A DNA stretch of 64,000 bases from assembly GCA_016125095.1 (NCBI GenBank), contig WGMK01000005.1, positions 186,001 to 250,000 on the forward strand. Direction: 5' to 3'. The notes under the pieces were generated by a model, which ran no database searches, was not told where the DNA came from, and saw only the letters and a program-made list of their open reading frames with translations. Shown piece after piece: positions 34,322-44,165 of the stretch. Positions within the stretch are counted from its first letter, which is position 1. Each line of letters opens with the position of its first letter. The translations under genes and the position numbers were made by a program. Origin of the DNA: Candidatus Hydrogenedens sp. GTDB lineage: Bacteria > Hydrogenedentota > Hydrogenedentia > Hydrogenedentales > JAEUWI01.

Positions 34322-36613
34322 TTACCGCGGCACCACGCGCAACTCGTGGATGGACCAATAATAACTGTCCGAGGTACCCGATTGCTCGATCCGGACGTAG
34401 CGCCCCGGCTTTGGGTCGAAGCGTATGTCGAGCACCGGCTTATCCCCGTCGCCCTCGGCCACGGGGGCGCCCTTCTCGGCCGGATCGTCGAATACGTACA
34501 CGGCGTAGCGCACGGGTGTATCCGTGGGCGAGCGCGATGCATCGAGCACGATGCCGCCGATGGAGGCGCTGCTGCCCATGTCGAGCTGGAACCACATGCC
34601 CGGCGCCTGGGTACGCCCCGTGGTCCAGCGGGTATTGATGTCGCCGTCGAGCGCCTTGCCGGCGTCGCCCTGACGGTCCGAGGCCGTGAGTTCATAGAAA
34701 TTGCTGCGGATACGCTCGGCGGCCACGCGGCTCTCGCGCTTGAGGCCCGGCGAATCGAGGTACTGCTCCACGAAGTCGAGCGCCTGTTTGTCCTTCAACT
34801 CGCCAAGACCGGCGATGATGGTTCGCTGAATATCGGTATCGTCAGTCAGGTTCATCGCATCGGCATACCGGGCGAATTTCACTGTATCGTCGAGATCCGA
34901 GGCACGGAGCTGCCGCAGATAGCCCCGAAGCGCGGCAAGGCGAACGTCGCCTTCCGACTCCTTCGCCACGGAGTTCAGCGAATCGAGCGGCTCTGCCGTC
35001 GGCCACTGCGCGAGTGCGCCAATGGCCGTCAGCTGGGACAGGCCCGGTGTAGCGGCATAGCGGGTGACTGCTGGCAGCAAGTCAGGATGGCCAATCGCAC
35101 CCGCCACCCGGAGCAGCGTGCCAAGGCCACCGTTCTGCTCGGCATAGTCCAAGGCGTCCAATATCGGCTTTGCCCGCAGGTCCTCCGGCGAGCGGCGCAG
35201 CAGGGTCGTGAGCGCCGCGCCGACTTTCTCCGCACGCGCGGCGTCGGGCGCCTCGAGCAACGCGGACACCAGAAATTCCGCCTGTTCTGGCGTGGCAATT
35301 TGCCCCATCGCATCGATGGCCGCGTCCGCCACCTCGGGGAAGGGAGCCGACACCGCATCCCGAAGCATCGTGAATGCCCCCGCTGTCCTGCGCGCGCCGA
35401 GGACTTCAATGAGCATCGCCAGCTTCGCGGGATCCGTGTTCAGGCCGGGCCCCATTCCCATCAACAAATCGTCCGCCATGTCGCCCGGCATGCTGGCCAT
35501 GGCAGCGACCGCGGCGCTCCGCTCGTCGGTCTCGGCGAAATCCAGCAGTTTCCCAAGAACAAGCCCTTGGTCACTCCGCAACACTGCCGCAGCCGCCATC
35601 GCCGCCCGCCGCTCGGCCGCGCTTTCGCTGTCCAGCGCGGTCAGCACCACATCGGACGACAAGAACACCTCGCGTGCCGCGAGCGCCCCCAGCACCGCGC
35701 AGCGGCGGTCGACGTCGAGCACGGCGTATTGCTTCTCCACCGCGTGCAGGAACTCCTCGTCACCGATGCGCCGAATGCCGTCGAGCGCGAACTGGAATTG
35801 CATGGTACTGCCGTCCTGCATCCACGCCAGCACTTGACGCGAAACAGCCGCGCCATCCTCTGAGAGCAGGCCCTCGGCGGCGGCGACCTGCAGGGGCTCT
35901 TGCGTGGCCTGTTTCAGCACGGACTTCAGCGCGACGATGCCATTCTTCTGATCGGCGCGCGCGGAGGCCGCCTGGACCAGCGCGCGGCCCACCGCCGTCT
36001 CCCACGCCGGATCGTTGCCAGCCCACAGTTTATTGAGCGCGTTCAGCGCACCGCCCAGGTCCTCGCCCAGGCGCCCGAGCGCAGCGATGGCGGCCTCGCG
36101 CACGTCGCGGCGTTCCGCAGACTCGGCGAGATCGGTAATCATCGGCAGGGCGATTTCGGTGCGGCGCATCGCCAGCGAATTGATAAGGCCAACCTTCACG
36201 TCGTCCTCCGCGTTGAACAAGGCATCGTACAGGGCGAGGTCCGCAGCGGTGCCGGGCAGATTCTCGAGCGCGTACCGCGCGGCATGACCCAGCGCGGGAT
36301 CGAGCAGCAGCGCCGCAAGCCCCGGCACGCATTCGTCGTCGCCGATGATCATCAGCATCTTGCACGCGAAAATCTTCGCATCCGTCTCGGCGTCCGGCAG
36401 CGGCAGTACGGCCAACAGCTTTTCATTCAACGCCGTGCAGGCGGGCCGGTCGCCCTGCGCTGCGATCACCGCCCGGTGGATCACGGATAGCGCCTCGTCG
36501 TTCTGGCCGTAGTGGAACATCGGCAGGAACTCGAAGGCGTCGTCGGTGCTGAGCTGCGCATGGGCAGCCAGCGGCGCGAGCAGGAGCAGCAGCGTAAGGA
36601 GCGTGTTCTTCAT
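34322..36613 (-). CDS. Secreted HEAT-repeat protein with a C-terminal discoidin (F5/8 type C) domain
   Basis: The 763-residue protein has a signal peptide (MKNTLLTLLLLLAPLAAHA) and a long run of HEAT-like helical pairs (for example AARYALENL, AAIAALGRLGEDLGGALNAL, AIDAMGQIATPEQAEFLVSA). The last 150 residues form a discoidin-type carbohydrate-binding domain (GKALDGDINTRWTTG, WFQLDMGSSASIGG, YVRIEQSGTSDSYYWSIHEL). HEAT solenoids bind proteins; the discoidin domain may hold cell-wall or host glycans. The gene lies 14 bases after a Tat-exported oxidoreductase gene on the same strand. It is a paralogue of the HEAT gene at 39380. Confidence 0.85.
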   Translation of the reverse strand: MKNTLLTLLLLLAPLAAHAQLSTDDAFEFLPMFHYGQNDEALSVIHRAVIAAQGDRPACTALNEKLLAVLPLPDAETDAKIFACKMLMIIGDDECVPGLAALLLDPALGHAARYALENLPGTAADLALYDALFNAEDDVKVGLINSLAMRRTEIALPMITDLAESAERRDVREAAIAALGRLGEDLGGALNALNKLWAGNDPAWETAVGRALVQAASARADQKNGIVALKSVLKQATQEPLQVAAAEGLLSEDGAAVSRQVLAWMQDGSTMQFQFALDGIRRIGDEEFLHAVEKQYAVLDVDRRCAVLGALAAREVFLSSDVVLTALDSESAAERRAAMAAAAVLRSDQGLVLGKLLDFAETDERSAAVAAMASMPGDMADDLLMGMGPGLNTDPAKLAMLIEVLGARRTAGAFTMLRDAVSAPFPEVADAAIDAMGQIATPEQAEFLVSALLEAPDAARAEKVGAALTTLLRRSPEDLRAKPILDALDYAEQNGGLGTLLRVAGAIGHPDLLPAVTRYAATPGLSQLTAIGALAQWPTAEPLDSLNSVAKESEGDVRLAALRGYLRQLRASDLDDTVKFARYADAMNLTDDTDIQRTIIAGLGELKDKQALDFVEQYLDSPGLKRESRVAAERIRSNFYELTASDRQGDAGKALDGDINTRWTTGRTQAPGMWFQLDMGSSASIGGIVLDASRSPTDTPVRYAVYVFDDPAEKGAPVAEGDGDKPVLDIRFDPKPGRYVRIEQSGTSDSYYWSIHELRVVPR

Positions 36614-36627
36614 GGTGTATCCCCCTC

Positions 36628-37956
36628 TCATACCAGCCGCCACGGCTCGCGGAACGAGCGCATGAGGAGGCGGTTCGCCTCGGGGTCGTCCACAAACTGC
36701 TGCGCCTCGGGATTCCATTTCAGCGGCCGCCGCAGCCAATACGCGATATTGCCGATGTGACAGACGATAGCGGTGCTGTGTCCGATTTCCACCGGACATA
36801 TCGGGTCGCGGCGCGTCTTGATGCAGTCGAGCCAGTCCCGCTTGTGGTTGTCGCTGCGGTAGAGATGCGTCTCGTTGGCGCCAAAGGTTTCGTACTGCAG
36901 CCAGCCGGGATTGGTCTCCAGGTATTGTCCTCGGTTCACGCGCACCCAGCCATCGGCGCCGATCCATTCCACGGCCGCCTGCCCGCCCCCGCCGCCGTGA
37001 ATCATTTCGATACCGTCGTCGTAGACATAGCGGAGGCCGGTCGTGGCGTCGCCCTCCGGCGGAATGACTTCCACGGGCGCCGAGCCGTCGCGCCCGAGCC
37101 CCCACTGGGCGATGTCGTAGTGATGCGCGCCGAAATCCGTCATGCCGCCGCCCGCGTAATCGCGATAGTCGCGCCACTGGGCCCAGCCGTCGAAACTTGC
37201 CGGCGGGCACACGGTCGAATTGTACGCGCGCCACGGCGCCGGACCGAGCCATAGGTCCCAGTCGAGGCCTTCGGGCTGCTGCTCGGCCGGCAGGTTGTAG
37301 CCCTCCTGCGGCGGCGGCCCCACGTTCACATGCACCCGCTGCACATTGCCGATGCGGCCGTTGCGCACCAGTTCGCATGCAAAGCGGAAGGCGGTGTCGC
37401 TGCGCTGTTGGCTGCCCACCTGCAGCACGCGCCCGTACTGGCGGACCTCCATGACGATGGCCTGCCCCTCGCCGATGGTCCGCGCCAGCGGCTTCTCGAG
37501 GTAGATGTCCTTCCCGGAGCGCGCGGCTTCCACGGCCGCAAGCGCGTGCCAATGATTCGGCGTCGCGATGACGACCGCATCGATGTCCTGACGCGCGCAG
37601 AGTTCGCGGAAATCGCCGCAGGTATCCACGCCCTTGTAGCCGGGCTCGCCGTGCCGCTTCGCGTAGCGCTCCTCGGCCATCTTCGCCTGCGATTCGCGTC
37701 GGCCCCGCTCCACATCGCAAATCGACACCACCTGCACATCCTCGTCGCCGAGGAAACTGCCGAGGTGGCCTTGAGCCATCTTGCCCATGCCGATGAAGCC
37801 GAGCGTCAGCCGATTGCTCGGGGCGACCGCGCCATCGAGCCCCAGCGCCGAGCCCGGCACGATGTATGGAAAACCTGCCGCGGCCGCCGCAACGCCGGCG
37901 GTGCGCTTGAGAAATCCGCGGCGGTTCAGCCCGCCGGTGATCGTTCGTTGGCCCAT
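36628..37956 (-). CDS. Tat-exported Gfo/Idh/MocA-family oxidoreductase
   Basis: 442 residues. The N-terminus carries a twin-arginine signal (NRRGFLKRTAGVAAAAAGFP), so the protein is folded with its NAD(P) before export. The Rossmann motif is GFIGMGKMAQGH; the EKPLARTIGEG segment contains the EKP motif, and AHHYDIAQWGLG a catalytic-His region. Such enzymes oxidise or epimerise sugars and inositols. It leads a two-gene unit with the secreted HEAT/discoidin protein, so the two probably act together outside the membrane. GGGAGGA precedes ATG 37956. It faces a mirror-image unit across 143 bases. Confidence 0.9.
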   Translation of the reverse strand: MGQRTITGGLNRRGFLKRTAGVAAAAAGFPYIVPGSALGLDGAVAPSNRLTLGFIGMGKMAQGHLGSFLGDEDVQVVSICDVERGRRESQAKMAEERYAKRHGEPGYKGVDTCGDFRELCARQDIDAVVIATPNHWHALAAVEAARSGKDIYLEKPLARTIGEGQAIVMEVRQYGRVLQVGSQQRSDTAFRFACELVRNGRIGNVQRVHVNVGPPPQEGYNLPAEQQPEGLDWDLWLGPAPWRAYNSTVCPPASFDGWAQWRDYRDYAGGGMTDFGAHHYDIAQWGLGRDGSAPVEVIPPEGDATTGLRYVYDDGIEMIHGGGGGQAAVEWIGADGWVRVNRGQYLETNPGWLQYETFGANETHLYRSDNHKRDWLDCIKTRRDPICPVEIGHSTAIVCHIGNIAYWLRRPLKWNPEAQQFVDDPEANRLLMRSFREPWRLV

Positions 37957-37987
37957 GGCGCGTGTCCTCCCGAAAGTTTCCACGGTA

Positions 37988-38026
37988 GCAAGCAGGCCGC
38001 CGGATCGCAAGCCTGCGGCGGCTTGC
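37988..38026. promoter_or_regulatory. Imperfect inverted repeat between the two mirrored modules
   Basis: GCAAGCAGGCCGCC (37988-38001) pairs with GGCGGCTTGC (38017-38026) with a two-base bulge. It is centred in the 143-base divergent region and could be a common operator site. Nothing shows which protein would bind. Confidence 0.35.
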
Positions 38027-38099
38027 GCGGACCATGCCGCATGGGCAGAATGGCGTCAGGGACCGCGCCCGCGGGCGCCACGGTTCCATGGAGGTTCTC

Positions 38100-39368
38100 A
38101 TGGCGAAGAAGACGACGCGGCGCGGATTCCTGCGCGGGGCGGCGGCCACGGCGGCCGGCGCGGCCTTGTTTCCCAACATTGTGCGGGCGGAAACCCTGGG
38201 CAACGCGAAGCGGACAGCGGCCAACAGCCGGCTGGCGCTGGGCGTGATTGGCCTGGGCGGACGCGGCACGCAGGTGATGCATGCCTTCATGGCGCAGCCC
38301 GACGTGCAGGTGCGCGCGGTGTGCGATGTGAAGGGCGACCGGCGGGGCCAGGGCCTGGAGGCCGTGCACACCGCCTACCACGACGACGATTGCAAGCCGT
38401 ACATCGATTTCCGGGAAGTGCTCGGGCGCGACGACATCGACATCGTGCTCATCGCCACGGGCGACAACTGGCACTCAGGCGTGTCCATCTGCGCGGCGCA
38501 TGCGGGCAAGGACATCTATTGCGAGAAGCCGATGAGCGTGACGCTGGCGGAATCGCGCGCGGTCTCCGACACCATGACGCGCCTCGGCCGCGTCTATCAG
38601 TGCGGTACGCAGCGCCGCAGCATCAGCCACTTCCGCTTCGCCGTGCGCCTCGCGCAGACGGGCAAGCTCGGCAAGCTAACCGAACTGCACGCGGAAGAGG
38701 CGGGCGCGTTCCAGGTACTCAACTACGACGTGCTGCCCGAGCAGCCCCTGCCGCCGCGCGAGGAATTCGACTGGGACATGTGGCTCGGGCCGGCGCAATG
38801 GCGGCCCTACAACGCCGAATACCCGACCCGCGGCTACTGGAGCGGACACGTGGATTTCAGCGGCGGTTCGATCACCGAATGGGGAAGCCACACGGTGGAC
38901 ATCTGTCAATGGGCCAACTCGGCCGACAACACGGGTCCGGTGCGCTTCTGGAAAGAAGGCGACTGGTACATGGGCGAATACGAGAACGGCGCGAAGCTGA
39001 TCATCCGCACGGGGCTGCGGTTTGGCTCGTGCCCGGTCAAGATCGTCGGCGAGGAAGGCTGGGTGGAGACGGGAGACTCGGGCGAAATCGACGCGTATCC
39101 GAAGTCGCTGCTGGGCGACCGCCTGTTCGAGGGCGGCTATCCGCCGGACAACCACGTGCGCGCTTTCCTCGATTGCGTGTACACGCGCGAGGAGCCCATC
39201 GCGCGCGCCGAGCATGCGCACCGCTCCATCAGCGCATGCCACATCGCCAATCTGGTCAAGCGGCTCGGCCGTGAAATCGAGTGGGACCCGGTGACGGAGA
39301 CCTGTCCGCACGACCCCGAAGCCAACCGCCTGCTCAGCCGCGCCTACCGCGAACCGTGGCGCCTGTAG
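38100..39368 (+). CDS. Tat-exported Gfo/Idh/MocA-family oxidoreductase
   Basis: 422 residues. A Tat signal (TTRRGFLRGAAATAAGAALF) precedes the Rossmann motif GVIGLGGRGTQVM and the CEKPMSVTLAES motif; DNWHSGVSICAAHAGKDIYC and the GSHTVDICQW segment are typical. It is a distant paralogue of the protein encoded at 36628-37956, with the same ending SRAYREPWRL. GGAGG lies 5 bases before the ATG at 38100. It is the first gene of the plus-strand module and is followed after 11 bases by a secreted HEAT-repeat gene. Confidence 0.9.
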   Translation: MAKKTTRRGFLRGAAATAAGAALFPNIVRAETLGNAKRTAANSRLALGVIGLGGRGTQVMHAFMAQPDVQVRAVCDVKGDRRGQGLEAVHTAYHDDDCKPYIDFREVLGRDDIDIVLIATGDNWHSGVSICAAHAGKDIYCEKPMSVTLAESRAVSDTMTRLGRVYQCGTQRRSISHFRFAVRLAQTGKLGKLTELHAEEAGAFQVLNYDVLPEQPLPPREEFDWDMWLGPAQWRPYNAEYPTRGYWSGHVDFSGGSITEWGSHTVDICQWANSADNTGPVRFWKEGDWYMGEYENGAKLIIRTGLRFGSCPVKIVGEEGWVETGDSGEIDAYPKSLLGDRLFEGGYPPDNHVRAFLDCVYTREEPIARAEHAHRSISACHIANLVKRLGREIEWDPVTETCPHDPEANRLLSRAYREPWRL

Positions 39369-39379
39369 GGAGAACGACC

Positions 39380-41287
39380 ATGAACACACTACTGCGCAAT
39401 ACGCTATTGATACTGCTGTGTGCCGCGGCCTTCGCGCCCGCGCTTCGCGCGGATGATTCCGGGCCGCCGGAGAACGAATTGATCGCCGTGCTCAACGGCG
39501 CGAACGCGGGCTGGGAGGCGAAGTACCAGGCCTGCTACAACCTGCGCCGCATGGGCACGGCCGCGTCGGTGCCGGCGCTCGCCGCGCTGCTGGACGACGA
39601 ACACCTGTCGCATATGGCGCGCTACGCCCTCGAGCCGCTCGACGCGCCGGAAGCGGGCGAAGCCCTGCGCGCCGCGCTGGACTCCGTGTCCGACGCGCAC
39701 AAAATCGGCATCATGACGACGCTCGGCGTGCAGCGCGATACGGCGGCCGTAACGCAGATCGCCGCGCTGGCCCAGAGCGACGACACCGCCGTGGCCGAGG
39801 CTGCGTTAGCCGCGCTCGGACGCATCGGCGGCACCGACGCCATCGCCGCGCTGCTCGGCATGAGCGGCGAGGCGGACCGGAAGCATCCGATGGCTACCGG
39901 CGCCGCGCTGCTCGATGCCGCAACGCGCTCGGAGGACGACCATGCGCCGCTATTCGAGCAACTGATGGACGAGAGCTGGCCTGAGGCCATTCGGCTCGGA
40001 GCGTTCCGCGCGCTGGCTCATGCGAAGCCCGGCCAGTCGCCCAAACACATCCAGGCCGCGCTGACCGGCAGCAACGTGCACCTGCGCGATTTCGCCGCGC
40101 AGCTGGTGGCCGAGGTCGGAGGACCCAAGCTGACCAAGCGCTACGCGAAGCTGCTGGCGGAACTGCCCGACGAGGGCAAGCTGGCGCTGCTGCGCGGGCT
40201 GGCCAACCGCGGCGATGCCGAGGCGCGCCGGGCCGTGCTGGCGCAACTGCGCAAGGGCAGCGCACCGGTGAAGCTGGCGGCGATGCAGGCGCTCGGCAGC
40301 ATCGGTACGCCGGAGGATGTGCCGCTGCTCGCCAAGAACCTCGAGGGCGATGCGGATACCGCCGACTACGCCCGCAAGAGCCTGACCACCCTGCGCGTCG
40401 ACGGCATCGACGAGGCGCTTGCGGGCGCTATCGAAGGCAGCAGCGCGGTGGTAGAGGCGGGACTCCTCGGCATCCTGGCCGAGCGCGGCGCGCCACAGGC
40501 CTTGACGGTCGCGATTGACGCGCTGGATTCGGACGCCGCCGTGGTGCGTGTGGCGGCCCTCGAGACTGTATCGCAACTCGGCACGGCCGAACAGGCGCCC
40601 TCCGCCATTGGCCTGCTGGATGACAGCGACACGGGTGCAAGCGAAGTAGCCGCCAAGGCGCTCGGCCGCATTTGCGCCCGCGAAGGCGACGCCGCGCTGG
40701 CCCCGATTAAGGACGCCCTGACTTCGGCTTCTCCCGCGGTGGCGGCCGTCCTGGTGCGCAACCTTGGCCGTATCGGCACGCCCGATGCGCTCGCCGCGCT
40801 GACGCCCGCGATTGATTCGGAACATGCCGAAGTGTCTGATGCCGCACTCGCGACGCTGGCGGAGTGGCCGGGCCAGGAAGCGCGTCCGCAGTTGCTCGCG
40901 CTGGCGAAGGCGGGCGGCGACGCGCGCGAGGATGCGCTCAAGGGCTTCGTGCGGCTGGCGCGCGCCGAACCCGACGCCGGCCAGAAGGTGGCAGCCCTGA
41001 GCGAGGCATCGGCACTTGCGCAAACGAAGCAGGAACGCTGGATGATCCTCGCGGCCTGGGGCACCTTGCCCGATCCCGCGGCGCTGGCGGCCCTCAGCAA
41101 GGATCTCGACGACGAAGAGGTCGCCAATGAAGCCGCGTCGGCGCTGATGAACATCGCGCCGGAGCTCGCGAAGCGCGACGATGCGGCCCGCAAGGCGGTG
41201 GCCGAGGCGCTCGAACGCGTGGTAAACCAGACGAAATCGCAGGCAATCCGCGACCGCGCCTCGTCCTTGCTGAAGGATTTGCGGTAG
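39380..41287 (+). CDS. Secreted HEAT-repeat protein
   Basis: 635 residues. Signal peptide MNTLLRNTLLILLCAAAFAPALRA, then a continuous HEAT solenoid: LSHMARYALEPLDAPEAGEA, VAEAALAALGRIGGTDAIAA, VKLAAMQALGSIGTPEDVPL, VAAVLVRNLGRIGTPDALAA and others. It shares the H.ARYALE..L segment with the HEAT protein at 34322-36613, so the two are paralogues; this one has no discoidin domain. It is probably co-transcribed with the oxidoreductase gene before it. Function is unknown; a scaffold or a protein-binding role outside the membrane is inferred. Confidence 0.85.
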   Translation: MNTLLRNTLLILLCAAAFAPALRADDSGPPENELIAVLNGANAGWEAKYQACYNLRRMGTAASVPALAALLDDEHLSHMARYALEPLDAPEAGEALRAALDSVSDAHKIGIMTTLGVQRDTAAVTQIAALAQSDDTAVAEAALAALGRIGGTDAIAALLGMSGEADRKHPMATGAALLDAATRSEDDHAPLFEQLMDESWPEAIRLGAFRALAHAKPGQSPKHIQAALTGSNVHLRDFAAQLVAEVGGPKLTKRYAKLLAELPDEGKLALLRGLANRGDAEARRAVLAQLRKGSAPVKLAAMQALGSIGTPEDVPLLAKNLEGDADTADYARKSLTTLRVDGIDEALAGAIEGSSAVVEAGLLGILAERGAPQALTVAIDALDSDAAVVRVAALETVSQLGTAEQAPSAIGLLDDSDTGASEVAAKALGRICAREGDAALAPIKDALTSASPAVAAVLVRNLGRIGTPDALAALTPAIDSEHAEVSDAALATLAEWPGQEARPQLLALAKAGGDAREDALKGFVRLARAEPDAGQKVAALSEASALAQTKQERWMILAAWGTLPDPAALAALSKDLDDEEVANEAASALMNIAPELAKRDDAARKAVAEALERVVNQTKSQAIRDRASSLLKDLR

Positions 41288-41312
41288 TATAGGCGCACGG
41301 AGGACCGGAACC

Positions 41313-42986
41313 ATGGCCGTAGAATCGGGGCACTCCCCCTTCACCACGCACGAAGTCTTCAACCAGGCCGTGCCGCTGCAGAACCACAATCCGTATCTGC
41401 TCGACCCCGCGCTGCGCGAGGGCGTGGCGCGCGGCAATGGCCAATGGCATGAGGACGCCTTGACCGCCTTCGGCGAGACGACGGGCCGTCCGGATGTCAT
41501 CGAGCTTGGGTTTCTAGCGAACAAGAACCGCCCGGAACTGAAAACGCACGATCGCTTCGGGCACCGCATCGACGAGGTGGCGTTCCACCCGGCGTATCAT
41601 GAACTGATGCGCCTGGGCGTCGAGGCGGGCATGCACTCGCTGCCGTGGAACGAGCCGCGCCCGGGCGCCCACGTCGCGCGCGCGGCCATCCACTACCTGC
41701 TCGATCAGGTCGAGGCCGGTGTCGGCTGCCCCATCACCATGACCTTCGCAGTCGTGCCGGCGCTCCGGCTCCAGCCCGACGTAGCCGACGAATGGGTGCC
41801 GCGCGTGACGAGCCGCCAATACGACCCGCGCATGCGCCCCGCCCCCGAAAAGGCCGGCTGCATGATGGGCATGGCGATGACCGAGAAGCAGGGCGGCTCG
41901 GACGTACGCGCAAATACGACTCAGGCCGTGGCAATCGGCGCGGGCGGGCCGGGCCAGGAATACTTTCTCACCGGCCACAAGTGGTTCTGCTCCGCCCCCA
42001 TGTGCGATGCCTTTCTCACGCTGGCACAGACCGAGAGCGGCCTGAGCTGCTTCATCGTGCCGCGCTGGCTGCCCGACGGCACGCGCAACCGTTTCGCCAT
42101 TCAGCGGCTCAAGGACAAGCTGGGCAACCATGCGAACGCCTCGAGCGAGATCGAATACCAGCAGACCTGGGCGCGCATGGTGGGCGAAGAAGGCCGCGGC
42201 GTGCCGACGATCATCGAGATGGTGAACCACACGCGGCTCGACTGCGTGATTGGCTCGTCGGCACTCATGCGCCAGGCGGTGACCCAGGCGCTCCACCACG
42301 CCACCTACCGCTCAGCCTTCGGCAAGCTGCTGAAAGATCAGCCGCTGATGCAGAACGTGCTGGCGGATCTCGCGCTCGAGTCCGAGGCCGCCACGACGCT
42401 GATGATGCGTCTCGCGCAGCTGTACGACGAGGCCGCGGCCGATGAATCGGTCCGGTCCACCACGCGTATTCTGACCGCCGTATCGAAGTACTGGGTGTGC
42501 AAGCGGGGTCCGGGCGCGGTGTACGAGGCCCTCGAATGCCTCGGCGGCGCAGGCTATGTAGAGGAAGGCATCCTGCCGCGGGTCTACCGCGAAATTCCCC
42601 TCGCCTCCATCTGGGAAGGCAGCGGCAACGTGATGTGCCTCGACGTGCTGCGCGCCATGGCCCGTGAGCCGGAGACGATCCCCGCGCTGAAGACCGAGCT
42701 GATGAAGGCCGCCGGGGCAGACAAACACTACGACCGCGCGCTCCAGCGCCTGCAGGACGAACTGACCGACATGAACGACCTGCAGACCCGGGCGCGCCGC
42801 CTGGTGGAACAAATGGCCCTGCTGCTGCAGGCCTGCCAGTTGCTGCAACACGCGCCCTCGGCCGTATCGGAAACCTTCTGCCGGGCGCGGCTCGGCGGCG
42901 AAGGCGGCATGGAATTCGGCACGCTGCCCCCCGACGCGCCGATGCATGCCCTGCTCGAGCGCGCCTACGCGCCCTGCGCGGGGTAA
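41313..42986 (+). CDS. aidB: AidB-like acyl-CoA dehydrogenase
   Basis: The 557-residue protein has the AidB pattern: N-terminal TTHEVFNQ..PLQNHNPY, MGMAMTEKQGGSDVRANTTQA, then TGHKWFCSAPMCDAFLTL, and the FAD-binding ECLGGAGYVEEGILPRVYRE segment, ending in the extended C-terminus. E. coli AidB is an FAD protein of the alkylation response with weak isovaleryl-CoA dehydrogenase activity. The start with GGAGGA 8-12 bases upstream lies 25 bases after the HEAT gene. bioF starts 9 bases after its stop, so it heads the biotin genes; whether that reflects a link with fatty-acyl chemistry is speculation. Confidence 0.88.
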   Translation: MAVESGHSPFTTHEVFNQAVPLQNHNPYLLDPALREGVARGNGQWHEDALTAFGETTGRPDVIELGFLANKNRPELKTHDRFGHRIDEVAFHPAYHELMRLGVEAGMHSLPWNEPRPGAHVARAAIHYLLDQVEAGVGCPITMTFAVVPALRLQPDVADEWVPRVTSRQYDPRMRPAPEKAGCMMGMAMTEKQGGSDVRANTTQAVAIGAGGPGQEYFLTGHKWFCSAPMCDAFLTLAQTESGLSCFIVPRWLPDGTRNRFAIQRLKDKLGNHANASSEIEYQQTWARMVGEEGRGVPTIIEMVNHTRLDCVIGSSALMRQAVTQALHHATYRSAFGKLLKDQPLMQNVLADLALESEAATTLMMRLAQLYDEAAADESVRSTTRILTAVSKYWVCKRGPGAVYEALECLGGAGYVEEGILPRVYREIPLASIWEGSGNVMCLDVLRAMAREPETIPALKTELMKAAGADKHYDRALQRLQDELTDMNDLQTRARRLVEQMALLLQACQLLQHAPSAVSETFCRARLGGEGGMEFGTLPPDAPMHALLERAYAPCAG

Positions 42987-42994
42987 GCGGCGTG

Positions 42995-44161
42995 ATGAAT
43001 CACGAGACCTTCCTGGACGACTTGTCCCGCATTCAGCAGCAGGGACGCTGGCGCACGCTGCGCGAAACGCAGCGGGCCGGTGGTCTGCTGACCGAGAACG
43101 GCGCGCCGCGCGTCAATTTCTCCTCGAACGACTACCTCGATCTCGCCGGCCACGCCGAGGTGTGCGAGGCCGCGCGCGAGGCCGCGGACGAATTCGGCGC
43201 GGGTGCGGGCGCGTCGCGGTTGATGTCGGGCAACTTCGCCCTGCACGAGGCACTCGAACAAGCGCTCGCCGAACTGCTGGGGCAAGAAACCGCCCTCGTG
43301 TTTCCCAGCGGCTTCCAGGGCAACGTCGCCGTTCTGTCGTCGATCACCGGCCAAGGCGACCTCATACTCTCCGACGCGCTGAACCATGCCAGCTTGATCG
43401 ACGGCATGCGGCTGTCGAAGGCGGAGGTGCAGGTCTACAGCCACGCCGACGAACTGCACCTCTCCAAGAAACTTGCCGCCGCGGCGGGCCGCTACACGCG
43501 CGTGTTCGTCGTCACCGAGTCGCTGTTCAGCATGGACGGCGACATCGCCCCGCTGCTGGAGATCAACAGCCTGTGCCGTTCCCATGGCGCGTTTCTGGTT
43601 GTGGACGAGGCGCATGCGCTGGGCGTGTTCGGCGAAGGCGGCGGACTCTGCCGCGACCTGAACGTGCAGCCCGACGTGACGCTCGGCACCATGAGCAAGG
43701 CGCTCGGTGCGGCCGGGGGCTTCGCCGCCACCTCGCGTATTGTGCGCGACCTGCTGATCAACCGCGCGCGCGCTTTCATTTTCTCCACAGCCTTGAATCC
43801 CCCCGCAGCCGCCTCGGCGCTAGCTTCCATCCGGCTGGTGCGGCAGCATCCGTCGTGGGGCCGGCGCCTGCTCTCCCGCGCGCAGGCCTTCCGCGACGCC
43901 CTCACTGCGGGCGGACACGACCTGGTAGAGGGCGGCAGCCAGATCATTCCCATCATGATTGGCGAGAACGCCGCCGCCATGGACTATGCGCAGCGCCTGC
44001 GGGAACGCGGGCTGATGGTGACCGGTATCCGGCCCCCCACGGTGCCCGAAGGCACCGCGCGCCTGCGCCTGTCGGTCACGCTGGCGCATGATGAAGCCAC
44101 GCTGGAACATGCGGCGAAGCTGATTGGCGAGTGCATCCACGCATTGCCCGATCCCGCCTGA
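42995..44161 (+). CDS. bioF: 8-amino-7-oxononanoate synthase
   Basis: 388 residues. This PLP enzyme joins pimeloyl-CoA/ACP and alanine in biotin synthesis. Motifs: RVNFSSNDYLDLAGH, GAGASRLMSGNFALHEALE, SDALNHASLIDG, VTESLFSMDGDIAP, DEAHALGVFGEGG and the PLP-lysine segment TLGTMSKALGAAGGF. GTG 42992 is an alternative start. It is the first of four biotin genes in the order F-D-A-B, with 4 bases to bioD and ATGA overlap between bioD and bioA. Confidence 0.95.
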   Translation: MNHETFLDDLSRIQQQGRWRTLRETQRAGGLLTENGAPRVNFSSNDYLDLAGHAEVCEAAREAADEFGAGAGASRLMSGNFALHEALEQALAELLGQETALVFPSGFQGNVAVLSSITGQGDLILSDALNHASLIDGMRLSKAEVQVYSHADELHLSKKLAAAAGRYTRVFVVTESLFSMDGDIAPLLEINSLCRSHGAFLVVDEAHALGVFGEGGGLCRDLNVQPDVTLGTMSKALGAAGGFAATSRIVRDLLINRARAFIFSTALNPPAAASALASIRLVRQHPSWGRRLLSRAQAFRDALTAGGHDLVEGGSQIIPIMIGENAAAMDYAQRLRERGLMVTGIRPPTVPEGTARLRLSVTLAHDEATLEHAAKLIGECIHALPDPA

Positions 44162-44165
44162 GGCC

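Noticed and set aside
36614..38371. N-terminal extension of the HEAT/discoidin gene frame to 1349 residues
   Set aside because: The extension runs over the oxidoreductase gene in another frame, while the signal peptide at 36613 with its own ribosome site marks the true start.
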